Source of the DNA: Delphinapterus leucas
Lineage: Eukaryota; Chordata; Mammalia; Artiodactyla; Monodontidae
DNA length: 64,000 bases
NCBI RefSeq assembly: GCF_002288925.2
Contig: NW_022098001.1
Location: 15,941,181-16,005,180, forward strand
Direction: 5' to 3'
Below the pieces are notes generated by a model, which saw only the letters and a program-made list of their open reading frames with translations, did no database searches and was not told the origin of the DNA. The position numbers and the translations under genes were made by a program. Positions 1 to 12,325 of the stretch are shown here, one piece after another; positions within the stretch are counted from its first letter, which is position 1, and the number at the start of each line of letters is the position of its first letter.

Positions 1-574
1 TCCCCTGCCTGTGTGTCCCCTTTGACTTTATCGGGACTGCTAAGAGAAGACAGGGTTAGAAGATGAAATTTGTTTTCAACAAATTTTGTGGGATGTGGCT
101 CCAGCAGAGCTGCTTCGTGGCCTGGGTGAAGCAGTGTGATGAGACAGGAGGGCCGTTATTTCATCCACAGGGATCTCATCACGCTCTACAACCTCAAGGA
201 GGGGAAGCTTTGGAAACATCAAAGAGAATGCCTTTGGAAAAACCATCAGCCTCCCCAGGAAGTGCCCTACCAATAGAGGCAACAGTGAGAGTCTTCAGGC
301 CCTTCAAGGACAGTGGAAATTGATGTGGGAGAAACAGCAGGAAAAGTTGAATACAGCAGACACTTCATGATGAGTCTGTTTGGTAAACTGCTTTGTGAAC
401 ACATGCAGGACAATCATTCGAGGATGCCAAGGTATATTCATTAGGGGGTGGGTAGGGGAATCTGCTCAGGGAAGAGACTAGAAGCCCTCTTCTTTTAAGA
501 AAATGATAAACGGAAACATGTTTCTTCGAGTTTATCCTCAGGCTTGCAAATTCAGAAACTACTATTCTAGAGCA
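1..574. other. Unassigned sequence, no gene recognised
   Basis: Both strands carry short open frames here (86 aa plus, 68 and 91 aa minus), but none has a recognisable domain. Around 160-330 on the plus strand the conceptual translation faintly resembles the C-terminal end of CR1/L3-type LINE ORF2. That is an impression from memory, with stop codons present, and is too weak to call. Nothing else is seen. Confidence 0.3.
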
Positions 575-800
575 CTGAATTTGGAGCCAGAAAATCTTAT
601 TTCTGGCTCTTCCACATTCTAGCTCTGTGGCTTGGGGCAAGCTTCAGGGTCTTCCCAACTCCAATTTCTTCATCCAAAATATAGGAATAATGATACCTAC
701 TGAAGGGCATTGTGAAGAGCGAATGAGGTAAAGTTTGAAAATATATATGAAAACATTTTTGTAAAATATAAAGTGCTATAAATTATTATTTATTTGTCAT
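575..800 (+). repeat. MIR SINE fragment
   Basis: The order of motifs matches the plus-strand MIR consensus: a 'ctggctct..ccac' block, 'agctctgtggcttggggcaag', 'ttcttcatccaaaatatagg', 'aataatgatacctact' and 'aaagtgctata'. It is highly diverged, as expected for this ancient mammalian tRNA-derived SINE. Edges are approximate. Confidence 0.75.
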
Positions 801-869
801 AGTCACATGTAGGATGGTCTGTCTATCTTATATTTAAGCTCTTCAACCCTTAAATGATTCTTTCATTTA

Positions 870-1310
870 CATAACTGGCTGCCCCAGGAATCATATTTGT
901 TCTCCTGGATCTCACTCCCTTGGCCAGAGTTTGTTGGACTAGCAGTGGACATCTGACCTAAGCTCACCCAGTTAGATTTTCCTACCAGAGATTTTAGAAT
1001 TGGAACCCAAAACTCTATTTCAGCCTAAGTTGGTCTTTTGACTGGCAAAGTCCTAAACTCAGGAGTTATGGGTTGTCATCATATATCTACGTGTTACTGC
1101 AGAGCAAAGAAGGACAATCAGAGAGGAATGAGGCAAATTTGTGGAGAAGCTGCCTGGATTCAGGGTGGATTTTCAGTCCCTGGGTCTAGTTTCCTTGAAT
1201 ATTACTGTGTTTTAATTATCAATTCTGAGTCTTAATTACAAATGTCCCTTTCTGTCTTTAGTTAAATAAAGTTGGCTCTTGTTCTGTTACAGTGAAAGAA
1301 TCCTAATACC
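870..1310 (+). repeat. Ancient interspersed repeat, family not assigned (LTR-like 3' end)
   Basis: The stretch ends with 'aaataaagttggctctt', a 'tctgttac' block and 'gaatcctaatacc'. This resembles the end of a common old mammalian repeat whose 3' part reads 'tttctgtcac..aagagtcct'. A second, better-preserved relative seems to lie at 11060-11480. I cannot name the family without a consensus search. The GATA microsatellite begins exactly at its 3' edge. Confidence 0.4.
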
Positions 1311-1422
1311 AGATAGATAGATGGATAGATAGATAGATAGGTAGATAGAGATGGGTAGATAGATAGATAGATAGATAGAAATGGGTAGATAGATAGATAG
1401 ATAGACAGATAAATGGAGATGG
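1311..1422 (+). repeat. (GATA)n microsatellite with higher-order interruptions
   Basis: Tetranucleotide GATA/TAGA units fill the interval. They are interrupted by repeated 'gatgggtagata' and 'gaaatgggtagata' blocks, which give a longer period of about 32 bp on top of the 4-bp unit. Such a locus is likely to vary in length between individuals. Confidence 0.95.
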
Positions 1423-4400
1423 CTAGCTCTATTACTGAATAATATATCTGGTTAAAGAAAAAGACTGTGCTGCAACCTTGACCACATGGAGCTCATCTCA
1501 TAAGCATGTGGTGTGTCTGCTTTGTAGAGGTGTTATGGAGACTAACACCTGTGTGGCGATTTAGTTTGCCAAAAGAAGCACTATATGAAATAAGGTGATA
1601 ACTACAATAATAGAAATAACAGTACTTAATAAAAATCAGAAAGGTTTAAAAACTCTACATTGGCCAGTGTGAAATCTTCAGCAATGGGTTGTTATAATAT
1701 CGGCCATCATAGCAGACTTGCTTGGCTCTTGGTCATGATCCAGTACCTTCATGTGGTCATACCAGGCACCATTGCTCCTTTGCACGTTTCTGACCTTTCT
1801 TATTTAAATGAATTCCATCTGTTTGGAAATACTTTTCCTTTCAGAAGCTTGCAGTATCCACTTACTAACCATACAAAAGAAATCTTCTAGTAAAAGAAAA
1901 TAATAATATTTACTCCTATTATTTCATCCAGTCATCTTCTGGAATGTTTGCAAATGTCCATACTGAACTTTGACTACTATAAACCCTGTTTTAATATTTC
2001 AAATATAAATGTGTTAATGAATCTCTAGGAACACATGTTACCAATGTTATATATAATTTCCATCTTGCCCCACATAGTCCTATTGCACAATTCATGCCTG
2101 TACAACTAAAATTTGCTTTCTTGGTATGCCTATTGTTTTAGTAACAATAATTGGAAACCAATAATATTTTGTAAAACAAAGTCAGGTATACATATGCAGC
2201 TCCAATTATGGTCACATTGGCTGGCTCAGAGTCTGACAGTGGGAAAGAATACATAGAATGAAGGATCTGAGCGCTATGGTGACATAGCACATAAAAAAAA
2301 TTGAGCTTTATCATTTGTAGGATCAGAGTGAACACACACATATATTATACATATGTGTTTATGAATACAGATTAACCTTTTGTAAGAGCCACACAAAATT
2401 TATAATTCAGTTGTTCCCAGTTATTTCACAGTGATACCATTACCTTCAAAAGCCTATCTTTAAGAGCTCCTTTGATCAGAAATGTTTGCACACCTGAGTA
2501 GGCTGAGCCTAGCTCACTGATGTCTGAATTAAGAAATCAAGTATGTATTACAACTTCACTGATTTGTAGGGAGATGTGTTTGAATTAATGAAAGAGTATG
2601 AGTTATTTTATGTAACAAATTACAGTACTTTATTAAATTAGCATTCTTTTCAAGTTTGCTTCAATGAATTATAAATTTAACAGCTAATAAGCCACATCCA
2701 TTGCCAACATGAATATGCTAAGGTACTTTAAAATACTTTCTCTATGAAGTAGATGTTTTACAGAAATTGTTATATTTATTTTGAAAATGATACCCTTGGT
2801 TATAGGGTGCAAAGGCAAGTAGCTCAGTCTCCCCCCCACCCCCCCAAAATCACAGAAAATCTCTATTCTGGTGTTTCTCATAATAGCCTGGGTCTATCTC
2901 CATCATTTTATGTAACATACCAATATTTTATTTATCAGCTTGTGAGTCTTTTTCTCCCTAGTCGACGTCAGTCTTCATGAGGTTAGAGATGGGTCTTGTT
3001 CTTATAGTCACCAGCTCATCACACAGTGCCTTGCATGTAATGTCTGCAACAATAATCATTTGTTGTACGAATCAGTGTGTTGGCTTTCACCAGAAATTTT
3101 CATGGAGTTTCTCAGTGCGGTAAAGAATTATTACCACACACTACAGGGATCAGAAGGTTAAGATTCTGCTGGATAATGAAGCCAGATAATGGATCATCTG
3201 AAATGATTTCAACACAGATTCTTTAAAATGTGTCCTCAAAGAACTGGTGCCCTATCAGTTCATACTTATTGGTTTAGAAAACAGAAAGGTTAGAAAGTCC
3301 CATGAAGAAATCTAGAGAAACTTCCTCAAGTCACGAGCAAAAACAAATTGTGGAAGTTGGAGCAAGACAGCAGAATTCTGTGATCTCAGAATTTCCACTC
3401 CCAAGAGCCCTTCCAGATTTCTTGAGTTTTCTGGCTGGGTTTTAACAACAGTAATGTTTTGTTGGACAAGGCATTGCAAAGAATCACTCTTTAGCGAGCC
3501 TACCCAAGAAGCCCCATGTGGCCCATCTTTGTTCTTCAAGGGGCTGGGGGCACACAATGGGACTTTGAAAACTGTTTTCAGCTGTTGTCAGTTCTGTAAG
3601 AATGGGCTCATTTTCCCTCTGAGAACCCCTACCTGCATTAATATCTTTAAGGGCAACCATTAGTGGTTTCCTACAGAGACTTCACACAACCACATTTTCC
3701 AAGCTTGTGTTGGTGCTCTGAGTATCTGGAATTAGAAAAGATTGGTTCAATGTGAAGAAACAACAAATCTGCAGCCTTTGTTTCATTCCCACACACCTGT
3801 ATCCATCCCAAGTTGTGTCTATACAATGCTAACTTCCCGTCAGATTTGGTGACATTGTGTCTCCCTCAGTACAGCGAGATCAGTTGGAGCAAATGCCTGG
3901 CTCTGGGGTGGCCCTGTCTATGTGCTGTCTGTCCCCTGCAGCTCTCCCTTTCAGCATGAAGCAACTGTTTGCTCATAGGCCTGATAACATCCTAAATGAT
4001 TCCATTGCTGTCAATCTCTGTTTCTTTAAGGAAGAGATAGAAAGCTCCAGAGCTTTGCCCTGAGACTCCAGGTTTTTATTTGGCATTTGGAAAAAGTGAC
4101 CTGTGTGTTCAGGGTCAAGCTTGATTCTCCAGATCACTTTATGTGTTCACAAAAAGAGCTCCTGAGTTTCAGCTTGAGTCTCTCCACAAGATGACCCAAG
4201 TTTCTTTATTGTAGGTTCCTTGGGGATTTTGCCCTTGTAGCTCTTTGAGAGCACTTATCTGCTGGCAGTGAATGAGATAGCAGATCTCCTCAATTCCTCT
4301 CTGCCCTTCCAAGGCAGCTAATGAGATCAGAGCTGTACTGTGTTTTTATCTACATGAGATAGGATATCAGGGTTTCTCCCAAAGCAAACCAAAAGGCAAC

Positions 4401-4770
4401 ACAAAGAAGCGCTGAAGGATGAGAAGACAACTTGGGACAGGATAACTTGTGCCTATAGCCTACCTGTTAATTAACCAGAGCCAGGATCCAATCATATGTT
4501 ATGAATGAGAGCAGGAAGCAGATAAATTGTAGTCACTTCAGATTAGCTCACTCAAACAAGGTCAGGAGCAAGTTAATTCTTAAGCATTTAATTCAGTCGA
4601 TTGGCACTCAAACGAGGAGAGGCAGAAACAAATGGTGTAGTCTTTGTAAGGTTGTTAATGTGACCCAAGCTTATAAGAGTAAATTAATATTTTCAGCCTT
4701 TCCCCAATTTTTCACTATTGTATAGATACACATTTTCAAATGTAAGTTTAGTGTCCTCTTCTCTGGGTTA
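1423..4770. other. AT-rich unique sequence without recognised genes
   Basis: All open frames here are short (65-81 aa) and without recognisable motifs. A cytosine-rich patch lies at 2829-2847. The segment near 4240-4340 is more GC-balanced and repeat-free, but has no readable exon. I see no RNA gene or named repeat. Confidence 0.5.
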
Positions 4771-4774
4771 ATCT

Positions 4775-4950
4775 CAGGTCCACCACCACTGATGTGATTT
4801 AACTATTTACTTAAACTTTATGTGCCATAGTTGTCTTATCCATAAAATGGGGATAACATTAGTAGCAATATTTATAAGAATTAAGAGAAATAATACATTT
4901 AGAGCATTTGTTAAGTACTCAATTGATATTAGCTATCATTATTATTTCTG
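4775..4950 (+). repeat. MIR SINE fragment
   Basis: The sequence follows the MIR 3' half: 'ttgtcttatccataaaatgg', 'ggataacattagtagcaata', 'aagaattaagagaaataata', then 'ttaagtactcaattgatatt' and 'agctatcattattattt'. Plus orientation, diverged. Confidence 0.8.
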
Positions 4951-4973
4951 TATATTCACATTCGAGACACTGA

Positions 4974-5076
4974 AAGATAGGAATTATTAATTCATTCTTA
5001 TTAATTATTCTTATTCATTCTTATTAACTATTAGTTAATTAATAATTAGGAAGATAGGAATTATTAATTCATTCTT
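4974..5076 (+). repeat. 26-bp direct repeat separated by AT-rich TTATT/TTAAT repeats
   Basis: The same 26 bases, starting 'aagataggaattattaattc', occur at 4974-4999 and 5051-5076 with no mismatch. The 51 bases between are made of TTATTCATTC- and TTAATTA-type units, several of them palindromic. This looks like a local duplication by replication slippage, not a mobile element. Confidence 0.9.
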
Positions 5077-6765
5077 TTCAGAACCTGTCTTCAAGCAGGG
5101 ATGGGTATTCTCCTAACCATGCTTAGCACAGAGCAATAACTATTCATGGGTAACCATCAGCCTCTAACCCTATGGCATTTATTTTCTCTGTTACATTAAA
5201 ATTAGATGTTTGCTTGTTATAATTTCACAATTTCTTTTCCTTTTCTAGTATATAATTAATACTGGTATTTTACCCTTTTGGTAAGGAAAAAAATGTTAAT
5301 CCTCGTATGTCTGCATTTTGGTAATTTCTCAGAGAGCCGTGGCCCTGATTCCCCTTCTGCAAAGTGCAGGGGATCTTTCCTTGGCTCCTTCTGTGATTCA
5401 CTGTGACTCCTGATTACTGCAACCGGATGGCATTTTTCTCTTCTCTCTTTCCTAATAAGGAACAGAATCAACACGACCGGGATTACTTTGAACAATGGCA
5501 TTTCTTCTGAATACACTTCTAACTAGATTTGTATTTTTATGCTGTGAGTGCAAATACCAGATAAGAAGAGATAGATGAAGGCAGATGCAAGGATGAGATG
5601 GAATAAGGAGGTCTGTTATTTGGGTTTCCTTAGGTGGGACATTTGTTGCATAAATGGCAACCAGCTCTTTAAAAAAAAAAACACACACATTGGAGTTCAG
5701 TACCATTAACAATAGATAAAGAAAGAAGGCAAAGAGCTCAGCGGCGTTAATCTCACCCCTCAGAAATAATGGCACCAGTGACATTTGACCATGTGACAGA
5801 TGAGTGAGTGGAGAGCCCTGGGACTGTGATAGTGACAGTTTTCTTTTTCTACCCTTGTAAATTATTCAGCATTGGCACAGCACTGGGAAAACACAAACCT
5901 GCAAAAGGATAAGAGAGAAAAGGAATTCTATTGCAAATGAGAATGGCTGCTGACAAGTCCATTAAAAAACAACAACCCAACATTCAAGCTGCGTCTGCTG
6001 CCTTCCAAATGTCCTTCAAAAGTTTGGTTCACTAACCTCTTTTAGACATGTGAGAAGGTGGAAGAGAAGAGAGGAGAGCCCCTGTTAAAAGCATCCTAGA
6101 CTGGTTTCTTTCTGAACGTGACTGTGTCATCATCAAAGATAGGATGCTAGGGCTCCTAAGATCACATGGGCTGTTAAAGCCCAACATCCTAGTCACACAT
6201 TTCCATCCCAGTAATTACATCCTGCTGACTGCAATGCTCTCCTTTGTTTTTGGTTAGACGTGATTGCCTTCCATCCCTTTCTTTGTACTGTGTTAAAGCT
6301 GCCAGCCCAGTAGAGGCTGTTTTCCTGAATGTGGTTATAAAATTTCACAGACAAGTTGTAAAAATGCCATGGGGGGAAAATACCATGACACATTAAAAAA
6401 AAGTGGGAATATATTATTGTTTATCAATGAGCTTAATTGTTTCCCTTCTTTTTGCTCGGAGGAAGACAAGGCCGTCTTCCCACCTAAGTATCCACAGCAG
6501 AAATGGGGACTCAGTTAGAGCTCTAGAAACAAGGCTGTGAATGAGAATTCTAACACTGAACCACACCAGTTGCTCTGCTCCAACCTTCTTCTCTCCCACT
6601 AACATCTGCTGCGCAGCTGGAAGGTGAAGGAACTGGTGTTTTTCCATTGCTTGTCCAGCAAGGGGGGCTAGAAACTACAGTTCCATTCCTGTTGGAGACT
6701 ATTCCCCTCTAGTGTATCCTGCCAGCGAAAAATCTCTAATAACATCTTGTATTTCTATAATAGAT
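5077..6765. other. Unique sequence without recognised genes
   Basis: The longest open frame is 110 aa on the minus strand (5452-5784). It has no recognisable domain, runs through low-complexity sequence and is taken as chance. No repeat was recognised. Confidence 0.5.
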
Positions 6766-6767
6766 TT

Positions 6768-6885
6768 TATGTGACATTTTCAAAGTATTTTACATTAGTG
6801 TATGAAGCTTCCCCTGGTAAGGTATAATGAGTGTCTCCATTTTCCGGAAGGGTGAAACGATACAACAGCAGGCTTGGTGAGGAAT
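6768..6885 (-). repeat. MIR SINE fragment (antisense)
   Basis: In plus reading it follows the reverse MIR order: 'caaagtattttacattagt', a 'ggtaaggtataatgagtgtc' block, 'ctccattttccggaagggtg', then 'aaac'. Strongly diverged and short. Confidence 0.5.
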
Positions 6886-6889
6886 AAAT

Positions 6890-9800
6890 CTGCCATGGTG
6901 TCAGGTATGGCCCCCAGGTGTTCTTTCCTCTGCCTCTCCATCCACAGCTCTAACATTTACTGTCCACAGTTTTCTCGCTACAATAAAGGTATGATTTTCA
7001 AAGCTTGCCCTTTATCAGCCCCCTTTCAGGCCAGGAAATATCACTAGAGGGTGGTAGGAGCATCACAGAAGGTCACAGGGTTTTGTTTATGCCGTTGTGG
7101 TGATTCCCTGGGAGTATTTCCACCCTTCCTGAGTGGCCCACACATCGCTAATCTGGTACAGCATGCATCTGAGATGGACATATCCTGAGGTTTCAGTCCT
7201 TTAAGGTTCATTTTGCACTACCACCTGCCTCTCATTCCCTCCCTGCACACCCACACACATCCACCCTCTTCAACTTTGCCTAAGTTACACCTAAATCAAA
7301 ACTTTATGACTATTATTTCTTTAATGCTGGAACAGCTTAAGCAGGCAGATGTAAAATCCTTTTTCTGAGAAGCTAGGTCTATCCAAAAGCAGGCTATTGG
7401 ACAAATGATCCGAAAATAGAGGCAATGCAAACTAGAATCTTAATCTATGTGTCTGTGACAACAGTTTGAGGCCGTTAAGTGAAGCATTTTCTCCAGGTTT
7501 GTATGGGAAAATGTTTCTGCCCCAGATTATGTCCAGTGAGAATGATGCTATGATTTCTCTCTTCTTACTCTATAGGTTTCTATATAACTTTCATTTGCCG
7601 AGCTCATTCCTTAGTGAGCTTGGAAGTCAGATTACGGTTTCAGGAGAACTGTATCTGCTTTTTGTAACATGCCACATAGGACTTAGGAACATCGGTAGCT
7701 GATATGCCTCTACTCATTGATTATTAGAATCAAAAGCTTTGCTCATTAAGGGTTTATGCCTCAGTAGGAAATTAAATGCTCAAAATGTTAACAAATGGTT
7801 AATTGCATTTTTTTCTGGAATATTTAAGGCATAGCAATTCTCATAGGGCAGGCTTTAAATTGGATGCATTTTCATAACAGACCTTTACTTTTTGGTGGGT
7901 TTTGACTTTTTGGTGGGTATGGATAAGAACATCAAAGGAAGATTGCTGAATGGAAGAAGCCATTGTGGTATTTCATAGTCCCAAATGGCCCTCATCCCAG
8001 TCTTTGCTACCTGGGTAGGGCTGGGAGGGCACTGGTTACTCTGGTGTTTCAGGGGAAGAGGCAGACACAGATCTACCTCGCTTTCTTATACAACAGAAAG
8101 TATCTTTGTCAAACCTCAACTGGTAAGGAGGAAGAAAGGTCCATTCTATCTTTTTGCTTTTGCAGCCCATGATTTCTAAGGCCACACCAGTCCGGGGTAA
8201 AATTAGAGCCACTGAACAGTAATAAATGCCTGCCATTATGGGACTTTCAGCTTCTGATTCTCCCCAAATGATTCCGAGTCTTCCTCTGCAAACAGCTTTC
8301 ATCAGGCACCCTCTGGAGTGCCTCGCTGAGAAGAATACACTCTTAACAGTTCCTCCACAGCTCACTAGACATTGAGACTGCTGCTGATCAGTTCATCTGT
8401 TCAACGGATATTTGCCAAATACACACTCAGTGTTAGAAATTGTGTTAACTTGAGGAACTCTCTCAGTGACTATGACATGGGCTTAATCTGGATCGCTTGT
8501 TACACTTTGGAAACCCATCTATTTACTTTGGAGGTGTCTACTGTTTAAGAAAATGGTGGATGTTATTTTAATGTGTTGGTCACAAGTACTAAAGTATGGT
8601 GGTGATTGAGGGTAGATAAGATAGATATAATTAGGCCACAAAGGCAAGTTATCTGTCCATTCTTACACTTGCTCATTCTATCCCACCAAACCACCGATGC
8701 TTTAATTTCACTGAGGGCAAAATAATACTCTCACTTGTCAATCAAAAGTAAGAAAAAAAGAGATTTAGAGAATATCAATCTTATAACTTCTTTATAAAGA
8801 AAAAAGAAGAAATATATGATCTCATTTAATAGATTACACAATTACTCTGGCACTTATCCTTTTAAATTAGTAAACCACATTTGAATTGTCATTACCTAGA
8901 AGTTGCTGAACAAATCAAAAATTTATAAAAAAAACTTCTCCAACTCTGCCAACATAGTTGACAACTTCCCAAGCTGGATAACAAAGCCCTTAGCGGCTGT
9001 CAGTCCTGGCACTGCTGAGAGCCCTTATCTTTGTTCTTCATCCAGTGACTACATAAATCAGGAAGGAACTTGGTTGCTGGGGAGAGTTTCACAGGCAACT
9101 TACTACCAAAAATATTTCTCGAACTAACTTTAGAAAAGACTTTTCCCTGAATTATAAATGAAAAAAAATAATTTTATAGGCATACAGATCCAAAATGCAC
9201 TTTATTTTTCATTTTAGATTATATCTGTGGGGTGGGGGGTGGGGGGAAGAATTCTTCAAGGTAATTCACGGCATGGACCTTAAAGAGGAATCCAGACTAG
9301 TGGCCGAGTCAAAGCTTCAGAAAGTAACTGTAGGAAGAGCTCATTGGCTGATCTGCTCAAGCAGGTTCGAATTTGCTGCCAGCTTTATATTTTTATGAGG
9401 TTGGAGAATTGCGATGTTTCCTGGGTTGAATGGGTGGCAACTCACATCAGAGCTTTTGTCCAAGAGGTGACATCAAAATGGCAGTGGAAGCTGTGGTTCT
9501 GCTCCCTGATGTCGTGTAGGCTGTTTTGGTGGAAATGAGGAAATAATATTTGTGTGGGAGGGCAGGAGACTGAGAAAGAGAAAAAGAGAAAAATCCTGTG
9601 AAAATTATATTATCAGTAATTTTGTCATTAGTTTTTCTTTACTGAGGATATATTTTCCAAATGACTTTACAACACCATATAATACCCTAATTAACCTGAA
9701 GGTACTCTTTTATAATTTAGCTTAAAGGTATGCCTTGGATGGTATGGCGTACCCAAGATTAGTGCAACATCTTGATTTGACTTAGGTCCCCGTGCCACAT

Positions 9801-11055
9801 AGAATTGGGGGCTCCAGCTACGAGAACTCTGAGGGAAATGGACTCAGCCTTTCTCAGAGGTGGCTTAGAGCCTGAGAGGAGAATGGGCAGTTGAAGACTA
9901 GATGCTATTCTGAGTTGAAGGAGATACGAAAGAGCCAGGGACAATTCAAAATCTGCTAACAGAAGAAAACCGTGGCTGCTGAAGATTCTGGGACAGATGG
10001 CTGCCTCCACTGCTGGTAGGACAATGTCTAAGAATTATTATCAGATCAAGTGCCAACTGCCCTCAAGAACAACATTCCTGAGGCCACACAGGAAGTTTCT
10101 TCTTACTGAAGCTTATATAGTGTTTGCCTGAAACTAGCTCTCTGCACTTCTCTGACATACCTGATAGGTCATCCTTGATTTCAGATACAGATAATTGCTT
10201 CTAATTGTATTCTCACTGAGAAGAAAGAGTGATATTTTCCCACCAGAAAAATTTCATAGACTTGGACTCGTACTTATGAGTCAATGTCTCAACAGTTGCA
10301 GAGACCCAAACATCTGATTCCCAGTTGGAACTATAAGGTTAAGAATATCTGAATTTAAAGCTATATAAGAAATATATGTTTTGAATTATATTTTTTCTTC
10401 CAGTAGATGTGCATCAAATCAGTCTGTGAAATGCAGCTGTCAACTATAAGTCATTTGAGAACTTCTGATGTCTCCAGAACTGCCCCTTGACCTTTTCATA
10501 GGGGAGTTCAGGAAGTCTAACTTCACCCTTTGATTCTCAGCCCCTCTTCACACTCTTGCTTATGTCGGTGTCAATGCAATGCTCTAATTTTGATATTTAG
10601 TCTGAGTCTAAGACCCAGCCTCACTGGCATTCCAGTTCTGTTTACTGGATCCATTCTTTGAGCCTGCCTTAGTGACCTGCCTCGGGTCTTCCTAGGACTG
10701 AGGGCTTCTGCTCTCAGTGTACATCTTCTCTTTTGTCCTTAGGTTTTGTGTTTCTAAAAGTCTATTATGAATTTTGGAATATTAACTATTTCTAGTTTCT
10801 CTTTTGACGAGTTTGGTCCGTTTACACAAATATCCCATGTACTTTTCTGCTTTTTGGAAATAAATAAGCACAGAAAACTCACTTTGACATACGTCTAATC
10901 AAAATTCTTGGGGTTGAAATTTGTAGGCTTGTTTGTTTTTGTTTTTGTCCACCCAGCAAATACTTCCCCTTCTTTCTTCTGAAAATGGTTCCCTCACTTT
11001 CCTCTGGGAGACCATCTCACTCTAGCTGCTCATTTTATGTGCCTTTGGATGGTGC
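6890..11055. other. Unique sequence without recognised genes
   Basis: Open frames are 64-109 aa and lack recognisable motifs. A guanine-rich run is listed separately at 9227-9246. A small 14-bp duplication ('actttttggtgggt') sits at 7887-7900 and 7905-7918. The segments 8000-8370 and 9770-10150 are less AT-rich, but neither gives a convincing exon. Confidence 0.45.
9227..9246 (+). other. Guanine-rich run, possible G-quadruplex
   Basis: Three consecutive blocks of four, six and six guanines are separated by single thymines and followed by adenines. Runs this long can fold into four G-tracts by splitting one block. The sequence is seen directly; folding is inferred. Confidence 0.5.
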
Positions 11056-11059
11056 CAAG

Positions 11060-11480
11060 ACCAGCTCTGCCTCCATACTGGTCATGTGGCCCAGTATAAT
11101 GAATATAGCCAATTTCCTGGCCAAAATGATTGGTTCAGGTTTGGGAACGTGACCAAATTTAGGCCAATAAGAGAAGAGTCAGAACTTTTGTTCAAAGCAC
11201 TGCTGAGGGTGGGTGAGGGGGAGCTTTTTTACTGGACTTGGCACTGGAAGGGTGTAAGGTGGGAGCTGTTGGAAGCCATCTTGCCTCAAGTGGTTAAGGG
11301 ACCCTGCCCGAGAATGGAGCAAACATAAAGGACTACAGGACAAAGGGATATAGATATTCTGAGGCCTGCCGACATCATCTGAGTTCCTATATCCCAACCA
11401 TGACTGGACCATACCACCTCAGTTCTTTTCAGCTCATTAACTATTTTTGTCCTTGTCAATTTGAGTCAAGTTTCCAGATA
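11060..11480 (+). repeat. Ancient interspersed repeat, family not assigned
   Basis: The block contains 'ggcccagtataatgaatata', 'ggccaataagagaagagtca', 'ggaagccatcttgcctcaag', 'ggaccctgcccgagaatgga' and a terminal 'caatttgagtcaagtttcc'. These recall a widespread old mammalian repeat ending in 'cagtttgagttgggtttc'. It may be the same family as 870-1310. An 80-aa open frame inside it is not thought to be a gene. Confidence 0.45.
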
Positions 11481-11834
11481 CCTAAAGACCATTGACTATT
11501 TCAGGTCTATTTTCCTCATGCCTGATGATACAGTGATAGTCTCTTTTTCCACTTGTTACACCATGCTTGGACTTCCTATTCAGTCACATCAAAGCTAGAG
11601 ACGTAGGGTGGAAATGCAAGTCACAGGCTGGCTGCTATCATTGTAAGATGAATTATCCCAGGGACGAATGCGGCAGACAGTCTGTCAGAGTAAAACTAAG
11701 CAGAGAATCTTTTTTTCCTTTGTGTGTTGAGAAACAAGAGCCACTTCTTATCCTACTTCCATTTCCCATAAATGGTATGTCTGGAACAATGGAAAGGGGA
11801 TGGCAGAAAATATAAGACATGGGCCTGCTTTTCC

Positions 11835-11948
11835 CATTAGACCATAAAACCTCCTTCAGGAAAAGTGCTTCTACTAGTTTACTATTTTATTCCTAGAAAG
11901 TAGACTAGTACCTGGCACAGGGCAGGTATTCCATAAATGTTGGCTGAC
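11835..11948 (+). repeat. L2 LINE 3' end fragment
   Basis: It reads 'gaccataaaacctccttcag' and later 'tagtacctggcacagggcag' followed by 'gtattccataaatgttggct'. This is the order of the L2 3' end, in which a 'cctggcacatagtaggtgct' block precedes 'caataaatgtttgttgaa'. Confidence 0.7.
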
Positions 11949-12312
11949 CTAATAAGCAGAAAGTGTCTAAAATAGTGCTGCTTGTAGACATCCGTTGCTC
12001 TATTGTTTTTTCCTCTGTCATCTTGCTACCAAACCAGCTGCCCCAGGACCTGTGTGGCATTTGTGTGATATGCTTATCAGTCATACTCACAACTACAAAC
12101 AACTCCAGAGGAGCCAGGATAGCAAGATTCCAGCAAAGTCCAGAATACATAGAAGTGAACTTCCTAAGCCACCCCTGTTCATTGGATCCTGAGGTGCTAT
12201 TGGTCTGAGAGGCCCTGGGTCTCCCTGTGTCAGCCACTCATGTAATGAACAAATCCCAGACTCATGGCCTGAAGCGAGATGATGTTTAACTCTCTGTTGT
12301 CTGTCTGGCAAC

Positions 12313-12325
12313 GGGGGGGGGGGGG
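12313..12325 (+). repeat. G13 homopolymer
   Basis: Thirteen consecutive guanines follow 'ggcaac' and precede 'tctaaagg'. A pure G run of this length is unusual in AT-rich mammalian DNA and prone to slippage and to sequencing error. Confidence 0.9.

Noticed and set aside
1..360. CR1/L3 ORF2 end or a coding exon at the window start
   Set aside because: A few residues in one frame look familiar, but stops interrupt it and the similarity is too weak to claim without a search.
5452..5784. 110-aa minus-strand frame
   Set aside because: No domain, no conservation information and low-complexity phenylalanine/leucine-rich sequence from T-rich DNA.
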